Origin: Terracoccus sp. 273MFTsu3.1 | GTDB taxonomy: Bacteria > Actinomycetota > Actinomycetes > Actinomycetales > Dermatophilaceae | Assembly (NCBI RefSeq): GCF_000383675.1 | Contig: NZ_KB911826.1 | Span: forward strand, 124,001 to 188,000 | DNA length: 64,000 nt | Direction: 5' to 3' | Shown here: positions 51,039 through 60,367 of the stretch, piece by piece | How the letters are laid out: the number at the start of each line of letters is the position of its first letter | Position numbering within the stretch: the first letter of the stretch is position 1 | Position numbers and translations under genes: made by a program | The notes under the pieces: model-generated | What the model saw: only the letters and a program-made list of their open reading frames with translations | Told to the model about the DNA's origin: nothing | Databases searched by the model: none

Positions 51039-53813
51039 TCAGGCCTTCTTGGCGGTGGCCTTCTTCGTCGTGCGCGTCGTCGCCTTCTTCGCGGTCTTCT
51101 TCGCCGTCTTCTTCACGGCCCGCTTGCGGGTCGTCGGGCCCTTGGCGCGCTTCTCGGCGAGCAGCTCGAAGCCCCGCTCCGGCGTGATCGCCTCCGGGTC
51201 GTCGTCCTTGCGCAGCGTCGCGTTGGTCTCGCCGTCGGTGACGTACGGACCGAAGCGGCCGTCCTTGACCACGACCGGCTTGCCGCTGACGGGGTCGGCG
51301 CCGAGCTCCTTGAGGGGCGGGGCGGCCGCGGCCCGGCCGCGCTGCTTGGGCTGGGCGTAGATGGCGAGCGCCTCGTCGAGGGTGATGTCGAAGAGCTGCT
51401 GCTCCGTCGTCAGCGACCGCGAGTCGGTGCCCTTCTTGAGGTACGGACCGTAACGACCGTTCTGCGCCGTGATCTCGACGCCCTCGGCATCGGCGCCGAG
51501 GACGCGCGGCAGCGAGAGCAGCTTGAGCGCGTCGTCGATCGTCAGGGTCGCGAGCTCCATGTCCTTGAAGAGCGAGGCCGTGCGCGGCTTGACCTTCGCG
51601 GCCTTCTTGGCCTTCGGCTTGTCGGCACCGTTCGCACCGTCGTCGTCCTCGATGACCTCGGTGACGTAGGGCCCGTAGCGGCCGGCGCGGGCGATGATCT
51701 CGCGACCGGTCTCGGGGTCCTTGCCGAGCACCTTGCCGTCGTCGGCGGCGACCTCGAGCAGCTCGCGCGCCTTCTCGGGCGTCATCTCGTCGGGGGCGAT
51801 GTCGTCGGTGATCGTCGCGCGGCGCGGCGTGGCCGACACCTCGGCGCCGTCGGCGACCTCGCCCGTCGCGAGGTCGACGCCCGCGGGCACGATCTCTTCG
51901 ACGTAGGGGCCGTAGCGGCCGACGCGCACGACCATGCCGTCACCGATGGGGATCGTGCTGATCTCCTTGGCGTCGATCTCGCCGAGGTCCTCGACGAGGC
52001 TGCGCAGCCCTGCGGCCGACGTGGCTTCCTCGCCGAAGTAGAAGCGCTTCAGCCACTCGACGCGACCCTCCTCGCCGTTGGCGATGCGGTCGAGGTCCTC
52101 CTCCATCGAGGCGGTGAACTCGTAGTCGACGAGGTTGCCGAAGTGCTCCTCGAGCAGGCGCGTCACGGCGAACGCGAGCCACGTCGGCACGAGCGCCTGG
52201 CCCTTGGTGAAGACGTAGCCGCGGTCCTGGATGGTGCCGATCGTCGAGGCGTACGTCGAGGGGCGGCCGATGCCGCGCTCCTCCATGGCCTTGACGAGGG
52301 TCGCCTCGGTGAAGCGGGCGGGCGGGCTCGTCTCGTGGCCGTCGGCCTCGGCGCGCACGACCTCGAGGGCCACCCCGGCCGAGAGCTTCGGAAGACGGCG
52401 CTCCTCGGCGGCGGCATCGGCGCGGGCGGCGGACTCGTCGTCCCGGCCCTCCTCGTAGGCCGCGAGGAAGCCCTTGAAGGTGATGACGGTGCCGCTCGCG
52501 CTGAACTCGACGGACTGCGCACCCTCGAGCGCCGTGTCGACGGCGAGCTTGACGGTGGCGGTCGAGCCGCGGGCGTCGGCCATCTGCGAGGCCACGGTGC
52601 GCTTCCAGATCAGCTCGTAGAGCGCGAACTCCTCACCGCGCAGGGAGCCGGCGACCTGGGCCGGCGAGCGGAAGCGGTCACCGGCGGGGCGGATGGCCTC
52701 GTGGGCCTCCTGCGCGTTCTTGACCTTCTTCTCGTAGCGGCGCGGGCTGTCGGGGACGTACTCGGCGCCGTACATGTCGCGGGCCTGGCTGCGCGCGGCG
52801 GTCATCGCGGCGTCCGACAGCGTCGTGCTGTCGGTACGCATGTAGGTGATGTAGCCGTTCTCGTAGAGCCGCTGCGCCACGCGCATCGCGTTCTTGGACG
52901 ACATCCGCAGCTTGCGCGAGGCCTCCTGCTGGAGCGTCGAGGTCGTGAACGGCGCCGACGGGCGGCGGGTGTAGGGCTTCTCCTGGACGTCGGTGACCCG
53001 CGCCGTCAGCGGCAGGCACGCCTCGGCGATCCGCGTCGCGAGCGCCTCGTCGAGGTGGACGACACCCTTGCCGGTGAGGCGACCGTCGTCGGCGAAGTCG
53101 CGACCGGAGGCCACGCGCACACCGTCGACGGACGAGAGCCGCGCCGTGAACTGCTGGCTGGCGGAGTCGGGCGTGAAGTCGCCCTCGACGTCCCAGTAGG
53201 AGGAGCGGACGAACGCCATGCGCTCGCGCTCGCGCTCGACGACCATGCGGGTCGCGACGGACTGGACGCGGCCGGCCGACAGCCCCTGGCGGACCTTGCG
53301 CCACAGGACCGGGCTGACCTCGTAGCCGTAGAGGCGGTCGAGGATGCGGCGGGTCTCCTGGGCGTCGACCATCGCGGTGTCGATCTCGCGGGTGTCGTTG
53401 ACGGCCCGCTGGATCGCCTCGCGGGTGATCTCGTGGAACACCATGCGCTTGACCGGGACCCGCGGCTTGAGCGCCTCGAGCAGGTGCCACGCGATGGCCT
53501 CGCCCTCGCGGTCCTCATCGGTGGCGAGGTAGAGCTCGCTGGCGTCCTTGAGGAGCCGCTTGAGCTCGGCGACCTTCTTCTTCTTGTCCGGGTCGACGAC
53601 GTAGTACGGCTCGAAGCCGTTGTCGACGTCGACGGCGAACTTGCCGAACGGGCCCTTCTTCATGTCGGCCGGCAGCTCGGACGGGTTGGGCAGGTCACGG
53701 ATGTGACCGACGGACGCCTCGACCTCGAAGTCGCCTCCGAGGTAGCCGGCGATGGTCTTCGCCTTGGCGGGCGACTCGACGATGACGAGCTTGCGGCCCT
53801 TGCCTGCGGCCAT
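51039..53813 (-). CDS. topA: DNA topoisomerase I
   Basis: A 924-residue type IA topoisomerase relaxing negative supercoils. The Toprim domain begins KLVIVESPAKAKTIAGYL and includes ATDEDREGEAIAWHL; the catalytic Tyr is residue 324 in GYITYMRTDST. The C terminus has four topoisomerase repeats, each marked by GRYGPYV or GRFGPYV, and no zinc fingers. A very Lys-rich tail (KKTAKKTAKKATTRTTKK) of the actinobacterial kind, shown in mycobacteria to aid processivity, ends the protein. ATG at 53811-53813. The promoter region contains an unusual inverted repeat. Confidence 0.96.
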   Translation of the reverse strand: MAAGKGRKLVIVESPAKAKTIAGYLGGDFEVEASVGHIRDLPNPSELPADMKKGPFGKFAVDVDNGFEPYYVVDPDKKKKVAELKRLLKDASELYLATDEDREGEAIAWHLLEALKPRVPVKRMVFHEITREAIQRAVNDTREIDTAMVDAQETRRILDRLYGYEVSPVLWRKVRQGLSAGRVQSVATRMVVERERERMAFVRSSYWDVEGDFTPDSASQQFTARLSSVDGVRVASGRDFADDGRLTGKGVVHLDEALATRIAEACLPLTARVTDVQEKPYTRRPSAPFTTSTLQQEASRKLRMSSKNAMRVAQRLYENGYITYMRTDSTTLSDAAMTAARSQARDMYGAEYVPDSPRRYEKKVKNAQEAHEAIRPAGDRFRSPAQVAGSLRGEEFALYELIWKRTVASQMADARGSTATVKLAVDTALEGAQSVEFSASGTVITFKGFLAAYEEGRDDESAARADAAAEERRLPKLSAGVALEVVRAEADGHETSPPARFTEATLVKAMEERGIGRPSTYASTIGTIQDRGYVFTKGQALVPTWLAFAVTRLLEEHFGNLVDYEFTASMEEDLDRIANGEEGRVEWLKRFYFGEEATSAAGLRSLVEDLGEIDAKEISTIPIGDGMVVRVGRYGPYVEEIVPAGVDLATGEVADGAEVSATPRRATITDDIAPDEMTPEKARELLEVAADDGKVLGKDPETGREIIARAGRYGPYVTEVIEDDDGANGADKPKAKKAAKVKPRTASLFKDMELATLTIDDALKLLSLPRVLGADAEGVEITAQNGRYGPYLKKGTDSRSLTTEQQLFDITLDEALAIYAQPKQRGRAAAAPPLKELGADPVSGKPVVVKDGRFGPYVTDGETNATLRKDDDPEAITPERGFELLAEKRAKGPTTRKRAVKKTAKKTAKKATTRTTKKATAKKA

Positions 53814-54105
53814 GGTGCACCTTCAACTTCCCGCATCTCACGTGCAGCGGATTCGTCGCTGCCCCGACGTGGACGCGGACCGACCGTAACAGCCCGCGCC
53901 GAGTGCGGTCTCACGACATCCACCGGACAGGGCGTATGCCGCCCGCCGCGGGCCGAGTCCCCGGCTCGCTCGCGTGAGTGGCGGGGTCACCTGCCGCGGG
54001 TGCGTCGAAAAGGCGCCCCACGGCATACGCCCTCGGGGAATGATGGCGAGTCAGCGCTCGTTCCCCATGGTAGTTTAGACTTCAACAACTTCGGAAGGAA
54101 CCGCC
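53814..54105. promoter_or_regulatory. Divergent promoter region, topA / dioxygenase
   Basis: Within 292 bases lies a perfect 12-bp inverted repeat, GGGCGTATGCCG at 53930-53941 and its complement at 54021-54032, both holding the iterated octamer. Nearer the dioxygenase gene is an A/T-rich TAGTTTAGACTTCAAC (54071-54086) whose TAGACT (54076-54081) could be a -10 box and whose GTT/AAC ends hint at an operator. No ORF is evident. Confidence 0.45.
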
Positions 54106-54885
54106 ATGTCCGCCCCCGTCCTCTACCTGAGCCACGGCGCCCCGCCGCTCGCCGACGACGAGCGCTGGACGGCCGAGCTCGCCGGATGGTCCGCGGACCT
54201 GCCGAAGCCCACGAACGTCCTCATGGTGTCCGCGCACTGGGAGGACGCGCCGACGACCCTCGGCTCGACGACCGGCGCACCGCTGACCTACGACTTCTGG
54301 GGCTTCCCGCAGAGGTACTACGAGGTGACCTACGACGCCCCCGCCGCCCCCGGGCTCGCCGACGACGTGACGCGGCTGCTGACGTGGCCGGGTCACCAGG
54401 TGCACCGCGACGAGGCGCGCGGCCTCGACCACGGCGCGTACGTCCCGCTCAAGGAGATGTTCCCCGACGCCGACGTGCCGGTGCTGCAGATGTCGATGCC
54501 GACGCTCGACCCGCGAGGGCTCTTCGAGATCGGCCGCCGCCTCGCACCGCTGCGCGACCAGGGCACGATGATCGTCGGCTCGGGCTTCACGACCCACAAC
54601 CTGCGCTGGTTCAACCCGCACGCCGGCGCCGACGGCCTGCCCCCGCGCGCCAGCGCCGAGTTCGACCACTGGGCCCAGGAGGCCATGAAGGCCCAGGACG
54701 TCGACAGCCTGCTCGACTTCCTCGACAAGGCCCCGGCCGCCCACGAGGCCCACCCCCGGACGGAGCACTTCGCCCCGCTCTTCGTGACCCTCGGCGCCGC
54801 CTACGAGTCCGGCGGTCTCGACAACAAGAGCGTCATCGACGGGTTCTGGTTCGGGCTGAGCAAGCGCTCCTGGCAGTTCGACTGA
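54106..54885 (+). CDS. Extradiol ring-cleavage dioxygenase, DODA/LigB type
   Basis: A 259-residue class III extradiol dioxygenase-fold enzyme of the 4,5-DOPA-dioxygenase-like group. Putative metal/catalytic histidines are in LYLSHGAPP, VSAHWEDA, GLDHGAYVPL and TEHFAPLFV; TMIVGSGFTTHNL is a strong family motif. It would cleave catechol-type rings with Fe(II) or Zn, though many bacterial homologues have unknown substrates. GGAAGGA precedes the ATG at 54106. It stands alone and is followed by tandem hairpins. Confidence 0.9.
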   Translation: MSAPVLYLSHGAPPLADDERWTAELAGWSADLPKPTNVLMVSAHWEDAPTTLGSTTGAPLTYDFWGFPQRYYEVTYDAPAAPGLADDVTRLLTWPGHQVHRDEARGLDHGAYVPLKEMFPDADVPVLQMSMPTLDPRGLFEIGRRLAPLRDQGTMIVGSGFTTHNLRWFNPHAGADGLPPRASAEFDHWAQEAMKAQDVDSLLDFLDKAPAAHEAHPRTEHFAPLFVTLGAAYESGGLDNKSVIDGFWFGLSKRSWQFD

Positions 54886-54964
54886 GCCGCCCGATGCCCC
54901 GGCCCTAGGGCTGGGAACCGGCGGGTAACCCCATCCGTTCTCCGAGTGTGGGTGCCCCACGCAC

Positions 54965-55039
54965 GCGGCCGCGGCTCGTAACCTCCCCTGACTCCGAGCC
55001 GCGGCCGCTCCCTCCCCGGAGGGGGCCGTCCGGGGAGGG
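54965..55039. terminator. Two adjacent strong hairpins after the dioxygenase gene
   Basis: Hairpin 1: a perfect 14-bp stem at 54965-54978 and 54995-55008 (GCGGCCGCGGCTCG) with a 16-base loop. Hairpin 2: a perfect 11-bp stem at 55010-55020 and 55029-55039 (CCCTCCCCGGA) with an 8-base loop. They occupy the gap 54886-55207 before the TelA-like gene, insulating it, or forming a structured leader if its promoter is upstream. Confidence 0.6.
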
Positions 55040-55207
55040 GAACCCACGCGTTCGCCCACCCGTCGCAGGCGCACGGCACGTAGAGTGGCCGTACGCCCGA
55101 CGAGCGCGCCGCAGGCGTGATTCGTGCGCCGTCCGCGGTGCCGACGGGCGAGGGACTTCGGTCGCGTCGCCGACGTGGCCGGCACGCGAGGGAAGGACCC
55201 GCTCCAC

Positions 55208-56467
55208 ATGACTGACCAGCCCGCCGCCCAGGCAGCCGCGCCCGCCCAGGTCGCTCCCCTCGAGCCGCCGCCCGGCGACGCGTTCATCCTCACCGCTCCC
55301 GCGCCGACGGCCGCCGTCGCCGAGACCGCCGCCCCGAAGATGGCACCGGCCGTCCCCGAGGCGGCGCTGCCCGGCCTCGACGCCAAGGTCGACACCTACC
55401 TCGACTCCCTGACGAAGGCGGCGGCGCGTTCGCCCGAGTGGGAGACCAAGGCCGCCGACGTGCGCAGCATGGGCAACGACGAGGTCAGGTTCGCCGCCGA
55501 GTCGTCCAACCGGATGCTCCAGATGCCGGTCAAGGCGCTCAACGAGGGCGGCCTCTCGGGCAACTCGAAGGTCGGCAAGACCCTGCTCGACCTGCGGCGC
55601 ACCGTCGAGGACCTCGACCCGGGGCAGGCCACGGGCGCCAAGAAGTTCCTCGGCATGATCCCCTTCGGCGACAAGGTCACCGACTACTTCCGCAAGTACC
55701 AGTCGGCCCAGAGCCACCTCAACGGCATCCTCCACTCGCTCCAGTCGGGGCAGGACGAGCTCGTCAAGGACAACGTCGCCCTCAACCTCGAGAAGAAGAA
55801 CCTCTGGGAGTCGATGGGCCGGCTCAACCAGTACGTCTACGTCGCCGAGCGGCTCGACGCCAAGCTCGCCGCCCAGGTCGCGACCCTCGAGGCGACCGAC
55901 CCCGAGCGGGCCAAGGCGCTGCGCGAGGACGTCCTCTTCTACGTGCGCCAGAAGCACCAGGACCTGCTGACCCAGCTCGCGGTCTCGATCCAGAACTACC
56001 TCGCGATCGACATCATCATCAAGAACAACATCGAGCTCATCAAGGGCGTCGACCGCGCGACCACGACGACCGTCTCGGCCCTGCGCACCGCCGTCATCGT
56101 GGCCCAGGCGCTCAACAACCAGCAGCTCGTCCTCGACCAGATCACGGCCCTCAACGCGACGACCTCGGGCATCATCGAGCGCACGTCGGAGGCGCTCAAG
56201 CAGAACTCCGCCCGGATCCAGGAGCAGTCGGCGAGCGCGACGCTGTCGATCGAGTCTCTGCAGAAGGCCTTCGCCAACATCTACGAGACGATGGACACCA
56301 TCGACCAGTTCAAGGTGCGGGCCCTCGACAACATGGCCGCGACGATCGGCACGCTCGAGACCGAGGTCGCCAAGTCGCGCAGCTACCTCGACCGCGTGTC
56401 CAAGCAGGACGCCCGCCGCGCCGAGAACGCCGCTCCCGGGCTGCTCGACCTCGGCTCCGGCCGATGA
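55208..56467 (+). CDS. TelA-like (toxic anion resistance) family protein
   Basis: A 419-residue cytoplasmic, mostly helical protein of the TelA/KlaA family. A Pro/Ala-rich tail (1-60) precedes the conserved core: RMLQMPVKAL, FLGMIPFGDKVTDYFRKYQSAQSHLNGIL, ENLxx-like KKNLWESMGRL, and the signature KNNIELIKGVDRATTTTVSALRTAV (quoted in sections). Long amphipathic helices suggest coiled-coil assembly. The tellurite-resistance name comes from plasmid relatives and need not apply. The ATG at 55208 heads a series ending in a PknG kinase; a 152-base gap to the next gene leaves room for a second promoter. Confidence 0.9.
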   Translation: MTDQPAAQAAAPAQVAPLEPPPGDAFILTAPAPTAAVAETAAPKMAPAVPEAALPGLDAKVDTYLDSLTKAAARSPEWETKAADVRSMGNDEVRFAAESSNRMLQMPVKALNEGGLSGNSKVGKTLLDLRRTVEDLDPGQATGAKKFLGMIPFGDKVTDYFRKYQSAQSHLNGILHSLQSGQDELVKDNVALNLEKKNLWESMGRLNQYVYVAERLDAKLAAQVATLEATDPERAKALREDVLFYVRQKHQDLLTQLAVSIQNYLAIDIIIKNNIELIKGVDRATTTTVSALRTAVIVAQALNNQQLVLDQITALNATTSGIIERTSEALKQNSARIQEQSASATLSIESLQKAFANIYETMDTIDQFKVRALDNMAATIGTLETEVAKSRSYLDRVSKQDARRAENAAPGLLDLGSGR

Positions 56468-56619
56468 GGGTGGCTGGGCATGGGAGCCCGACCGGGAGCC
56501 GGTGACGGGCCCGCGGCGCGGGTGAGGTGAGGCGGGATCGCCGTGGCGCGACCCGTGGAGCAGGATGTGCGTGGCCGGCCGACGGTCGGCGCGCGTGACA
56601 CACCAGAGGGGACAACGCA

Positions 56620-57255
56620 GTGGGAATCCGGTCGTGGTTCGGGTTGGACAGGCCCGAGGCACCCGAGCCCGTGCGCTCGGGGCCACCGACCACCGAGCAG
56701 CTCCTCGGGGCGCTCGACGCCATCGAGGCCCAGGCCCGCGAGGGCAAGGTGCCCGGCGTCGTGCTCTCGCGCCTGCTGCGTGTCACCCGGATCGTGCGCC
56801 AGACCCTGCCGCGCCTGTCCAACCTCGGCCTCGGCAGCAGCCAGGGCTTCAGCGTGATGGCCACCGCCACCGACTACCTGCCGGTCGCCATCGGCAACTA
56901 CCTGCGCCTGCCGCGCGACTGGGCCGACACGCGTCCCATCGCGGCGGGCAAGAGCTCCGTCATGCTCCTCGTCGACCAGCTCGACCTGCTCGGCACGACG
57001 ATGGACAAGGTCTACGACGCCGTATGCCGTGCCGACGCCGAGGCGATCATCGTGCACGGGGCGTTCCTCGAGCAGAAGTTCGGCCAGGCGTCGGAAGGCG
57101 GCGTGCTCGGGCTCGGTCCGGACCCCGTGCAGGTCGCGCCACCGCCCGGCTCGGGGTCGGGCTCGTCGGGAGCCGCGGGCTCGTCGGGAACCGCGGACCC
57201 GCCCGGCGCCGTCAGCACGTCACCGTCCCCCCACCCGCTGGCCCCGCCGGAGTGA
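56620..57255 (+). CDS. Hypothetical protein between TelA-like and AAA+ genes
   Basis: A 211-residue protein I do not recognise. Residues 1-145 look globular and mainly helical (TTEQLLGALDAIEAQAREGK, SRLLRVTRIVRQTLPRLSNL, VMATATDYLPVAIGNYLRLPRDWA); the last 50 are a Gly/Ser/Pro-rich disordered tail. No signal peptide or membrane helix is present. TelA-family genes elsewhere are often next to XpaC-type proteins; this one has a similar size and helical character, but similarity is too weak for me to claim. GTG at 56620 follows GAGGGG. The position implies a shared complex with the neighbouring TelA-like and AAA+ proteins. Confidence 0.75.
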   Translation: MGIRSWFGLDRPEAPEPVRSGPPTTEQLLGALDAIEAQAREGKVPGVVLSRLLRVTRIVRQTLPRLSNLGLGSSQGFSVMATATDYLPVAIGNYLRLPRDWADTRPIAAGKSSVMLLVDQLDLLGTTMDKVYDAVCRADAEAIIVHGAFLEQKFGQASEGGVLGLGPDPVQVAPPPGSGSGSSGAAGSSGTADPPGAVSTSPSPHPLAPPE

Positions 57256-57320
57256 TGCATGAACGCCGACCGTGAACGCCGACCCTCAGTGCCGACCTGG
57301 GTGCTGACTGGGTGCGGATC

Positions 57321-59033
57321 ATGACCACCGACGAGTCACGCCTCGCCGAGAGCCTGGAGCAGCTGAGCGACGTCGCCGCGGAGGCCGGCCTCGACCCGGC
57401 CGCCGCCCGTGACGAGGGGCTGCGTGTCGCGGCCGCGCTGGCCGAGTCCGTGCCCGGTGCGGCCCCCGCCTGGGCCGAGGTCGCGCACCCCGGTCTCACC
57501 GACGTCGCCCGGATCAACGAGGCGTTCTTCGACGCCGCCTCGTCGGGGCGTCGCTGGCGCGGCGCCCCGACCGACCTCCTCGACGCCCTCGTCGCCTCCC
57601 GACACACCCTCGCCGCCGAGTACGCCGAGGCGTTGACCGAGGTGGCCTCGTCCGCCGTCATGCTCGGCACGGCGCCCATCTGGGTCATCGCCAACGCGTC
57701 CGCCGCCTCCGGCGCCTACCTCGCCGCAGCACGCCTCCCCTCGGCCGGCCTGCCCGGCCTGCCCGGAGGCCCTCTCGGCGGCTCACCGGGGATGGGCTCC
57801 GGCTCCCCCGACACGATGCGACCGAACGTCCCCGGTCCGATCGACCCCCGCCTCCTCGAGCTGGTCCGCCCCGGCAGCCCTGCGCCTCAGGGCGACCCGG
57901 CGGGAGTACCCGCACCCGGTGCGACGGCCACGTCCGCCCCCACGGACCCTCCGACCGAGCCGGAGAAGCCCGCCGAGCCCGAGAAGTCGGTCGAGGAGCT
58001 CCTCGCCGAGCTCGACACGATGATCGGCCTCGAGCGGGTCAAGAAGGAGATCCACCGCCAGGTGGCCCTGCTCTCCGTCGAGAAGATGCGCACGCACGCC
58101 GGCCTCAAGGCGCCGAAGATGAGCCGACACCTCATCTTCGTCGGCAACCCCGGCACTGGGAAGACGACCGTCGCGCGACTCGTCGGTGGCATCTACAAGG
58201 CGCTCGGGCTGCTCCCCACCGGCCAGCTCGTCGAGGTCGACCGCAGTGAGCTCGTCGCCGGCTACGTCGGGCAGACCGCGATGAAGACCGCAGAGGTCTG
58301 CGCCAAGGCCACCGGCGGAGTGCTCTTCATCGACGAGGCCTACGCCCTGACCGGCGACCAGTACGCCGAAGAGGCGGTCAACACCCTCGTCAAGGAGATG
58401 GAGGACCATCGCGAGGACCTCGTCGTCATCGTCGCCGGCTACCCCGACCCGATGGTCCGCTTCATCGCCCAGAACCCGGGCCTGGCCAGCCGGTTCACGA
58501 CGACCATCGAGTTCGACGACTACTCCGACGACGAGCTGCTCGCCATCCTCGACTCCATCGCGGGTGGCAGCGACTACGAGCTGACCACCGAGGCCCGCAC
58601 CCGCGTGCGCCACATCCTGCAGGCCACGCCGCGCACCTCCGCCTTCGGCAACGGCCGCTTCTCTCGCAACCTCTTCGAGCAGGCGGTCGGGCGGCACGCC
58701 TGGCGGCTCAAGGACGCGACGGAGCCGACCCGCGACGACCTGCGTCTACTCACTGCAGACGACGTCACCGACCAGCCCGACGCACCCGACGACCAACTCA
58801 CTGACGAACTCACCGACGAATCCGACGACAAGCCCACCGACGAGCCCGCCGGCGCACCGGCCGAGCCGACGAGCCAGGCACCGGGTGGACCGGAGGCGAC
58901 GCCCGAGGATCCGGCGGCCGTCAGGGCAGACCCTGATGGTCCGGCGGGCACCGATGAGGCAGTCTCGAACGAGCACGACGAGCACGACAAGCAGGACGAC
59001 ACGAGCGCGACCGAGCACGAGGACACCGCATGA
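57321..59033 (+). CDS. AAA+ ATPase, CbxX/SpoVK (EccA-like) type
   Basis: A 570-residue protein. An N-terminal helical domain (about 1-160) and a Pro/Gly linker precede the AAA+ module at about 225-490: LDTMIGLERVKKEIHRQV, Walker A GNPGTGKTT (275-283, Lys281), pore-loop-like GYVGQTAMKT, Walker B VLFIDEAYAL (Asp338, Glu339) and arginine-finger segment NPGLASRF. A highly acidic tail (about 490-570, rich in Asp, Glu, Pro and Thr) ends it. The fold is shared with rubisco activase CbbX and type VII EccA, which remodel protein complexes. ATG 57321 or GTG 57312 starts it. It is coupled to the GlnX-like gene by ATGA. Confidence 0.88.
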   Translation: MTTDESRLAESLEQLSDVAAEAGLDPAAARDEGLRVAAALAESVPGAAPAWAEVAHPGLTDVARINEAFFDAASSGRRWRGAPTDLLDALVASRHTLAAEYAEALTEVASSAVMLGTAPIWVIANASAASGAYLAAARLPSAGLPGLPGGPLGGSPGMGSGSPDTMRPNVPGPIDPRLLELVRPGSPAPQGDPAGVPAPGATATSAPTDPPTEPEKPAEPEKSVEELLAELDTMIGLERVKKEIHRQVALLSVEKMRTHAGLKAPKMSRHLIFVGNPGTGKTTVARLVGGIYKALGLLPTGQLVEVDRSELVAGYVGQTAMKTAEVCAKATGGVLFIDEAYALTGDQYAEEAVNTLVKEMEDHREDLVVIVAGYPDPMVRFIAQNPGLASRFTTTIEFDDYSDDELLAILDSIAGGSDYELTTEARTRVRHILQATPRTSAFGNGRFSRNLFEQAVGRHAWRLKDATEPTRDDLRLLTADDVTDQPDAPDDQLTDELTDESDDKPTDEPAGAPAEPTSQAPGGPEATPEDPAAVRADPDGPAGTDEAVSNEHDEHDKQDDTSATEHEDTA

Positions 59034-60367
59034 GCGCACCGACGACGAACATCCCCGTCGCCATCCCGGCGGGTGCGTCGTCCGGCGCGCCCGCGGGCCA
59101 GCAGCCGCGCACCATCGCCGGCAGCCTGTCCGGCGGCATCCCCGGCGCCCGGGGCGTGGCCAGCCGGCTGCTGCACGGCACTCCCGGCCGGATGCGCCTC
59201 TTCGGCCTCCTCGGTGTCCTCGCGGCGCTCCTGCTCGGCGCGATCAGCGTCAACGCGCTGCTCGCGTCGCAGTCGGCGGTCGAGCGCGCCGCTAACAACA
59301 GCGCCCAGGTGGTCCGCGCCCAGTCGATCCACGTCGACCTGCTGCGTGCCGACGCGGTCGCCACCAACGCCTTCCTCGTCGGCGGTCTCGAGTCGCCCGA
59401 GTCACGCGCCAAGTACGAAGGCGCGATGGGACGCGTCGCCGCAGGCATCGCCGAGGCGGCCGCCGCCCAGCCCGCCGACGGCCGCGCCCTCGGAGTGCTG
59501 TCCCAGCGCGTGCAGACCTATGCCGCCCTCGTCGAGCAGGCCCGCTCCAACAACCGACTCGGCCTGCCCGTCGGCGCGCAGTACCTCACCCAGGCGAGCA
59601 CCGGGCTCCGAGCCGACGCGATCCCCATCATCGAGCAGGTGGTCGCGGCCAACGAGGAGCGGGCGACGATGGAGTTCGAGCGCAGCAACTCGAGCGTCCA
59701 GCTCCTCGTCGGCGTCGTCTCGCTCATCGGTCTCGTGGCCCTCGCCGTGTGGCTCGCCAAGCGCACGCACCGCTACCTCAACCCGTCGCTCACCAGCGCG
59801 ATCGCGCTGCTGCTCGTGGCCCTCTTCGTCACCGCCACCGTCATCACCGGCATCAGCACGGCGACCCGTGACGTGTCCGCCGGCGACTACGAGCGGGCCG
59901 TGGCCCTGGCGAACGTGACGACGGCAGCCAACGACGCCCGCGCCAACGAGAGCCTGACCCTCATCAAGCGCGGGTCCGGCGCGGCGAACGAGGCCGCGTG
60001 GAAGACCAACCGCACGGCCGTCGACGCCGGCCTCGCGAAGACCGACGAGTCCGCCGAGCTGACGCGGTCATGGCAAGCCTACGTGGACGCCCACGTCAAG
60101 GTGCGGTCCCTCGACAACGGGGGCCGGTGGGACGACGCGGTCGAGCTCGCGACGAGCACGGCCGCCGGCGGCGCTGCCAACACCTTCGACACCTTCGACG
60201 TCGCCGTGACGCAGGCGCGCGACAGCGCCAGCAAGGCCACGGTCACGACGCTTGAGGGCCTCGGCGGCAGCGCGCCGCTCGTCGCCGTCGTCGTCGCCCT
60301 CGTGGCCCTCGTCGCGTCGTGGCTCATCGTCCGAGGAGTCGGCCAGCGGACCGAGGAGTACCGATGA
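59030..60367 (+). CDS. GlnX-like four-helix membrane protein
   Basis: A 445-residue membrane protein. Helices are at about 57-80, 223-244, 256-277 and 414-436, giving two extracellular helical domains (about 81-222 and 278-413) and a cytoplasmic N terminus. This matches the topology and gene order of mycobacterial GlnX (next to GlnH and PknG), thought to relay amino-acid binding from GlnH across the membrane to PknG. The ectodomains resemble chemoreceptor four-helix sensors (ANNSAQVVRAQSIHVDLLRADAVATNAFL, in parts). It starts in an ATGA overlap with the AAA+ gene and ends in another with the GlnH-like gene. Confidence 0.82.
   Translation: MSAPTTNIPVAIPAGASSGAPAGQQPRTIAGSLSGGIPGARGVASRLLHGTPGRMRLFGLLGVLAALLLGAISVNALLASQSAVERAANNSAQVVRAQSIHVDLLRADAVATNAFLVGGLESPESRAKYEGAMGRVAAGIAEAAAAQPADGRALGVLSQRVQTYAALVEQARSNNRLGLPVGAQYLTQASTGLRADAIPIIEQVVAANEERATMEFERSNSSVQLLVGVVSLIGLVALAVWLAKRTHRYLNPSLTSAIALLLVALFVTATVITGISTATRDVSAGDYERAVALANVTTAANDARANESLTLIKRGSGAANEAAWKTNRTAVDAGLAKTDESAELTRSWQAYVDAHVKVRSLDNGGRWDDAVELATSTAAGGAANTFDTFDVAVTQARDSASKATVTTLEGLGGSAPLVAVVVALVALVASWLIVRGVGQRTEEYR

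Noticed and set aside
55208-56467. Functional label of tellurite resistance
   Set aside because: The family name comes from plasmid relatives; the chromosomal context points to the signalling operon, so I keep only the family name.
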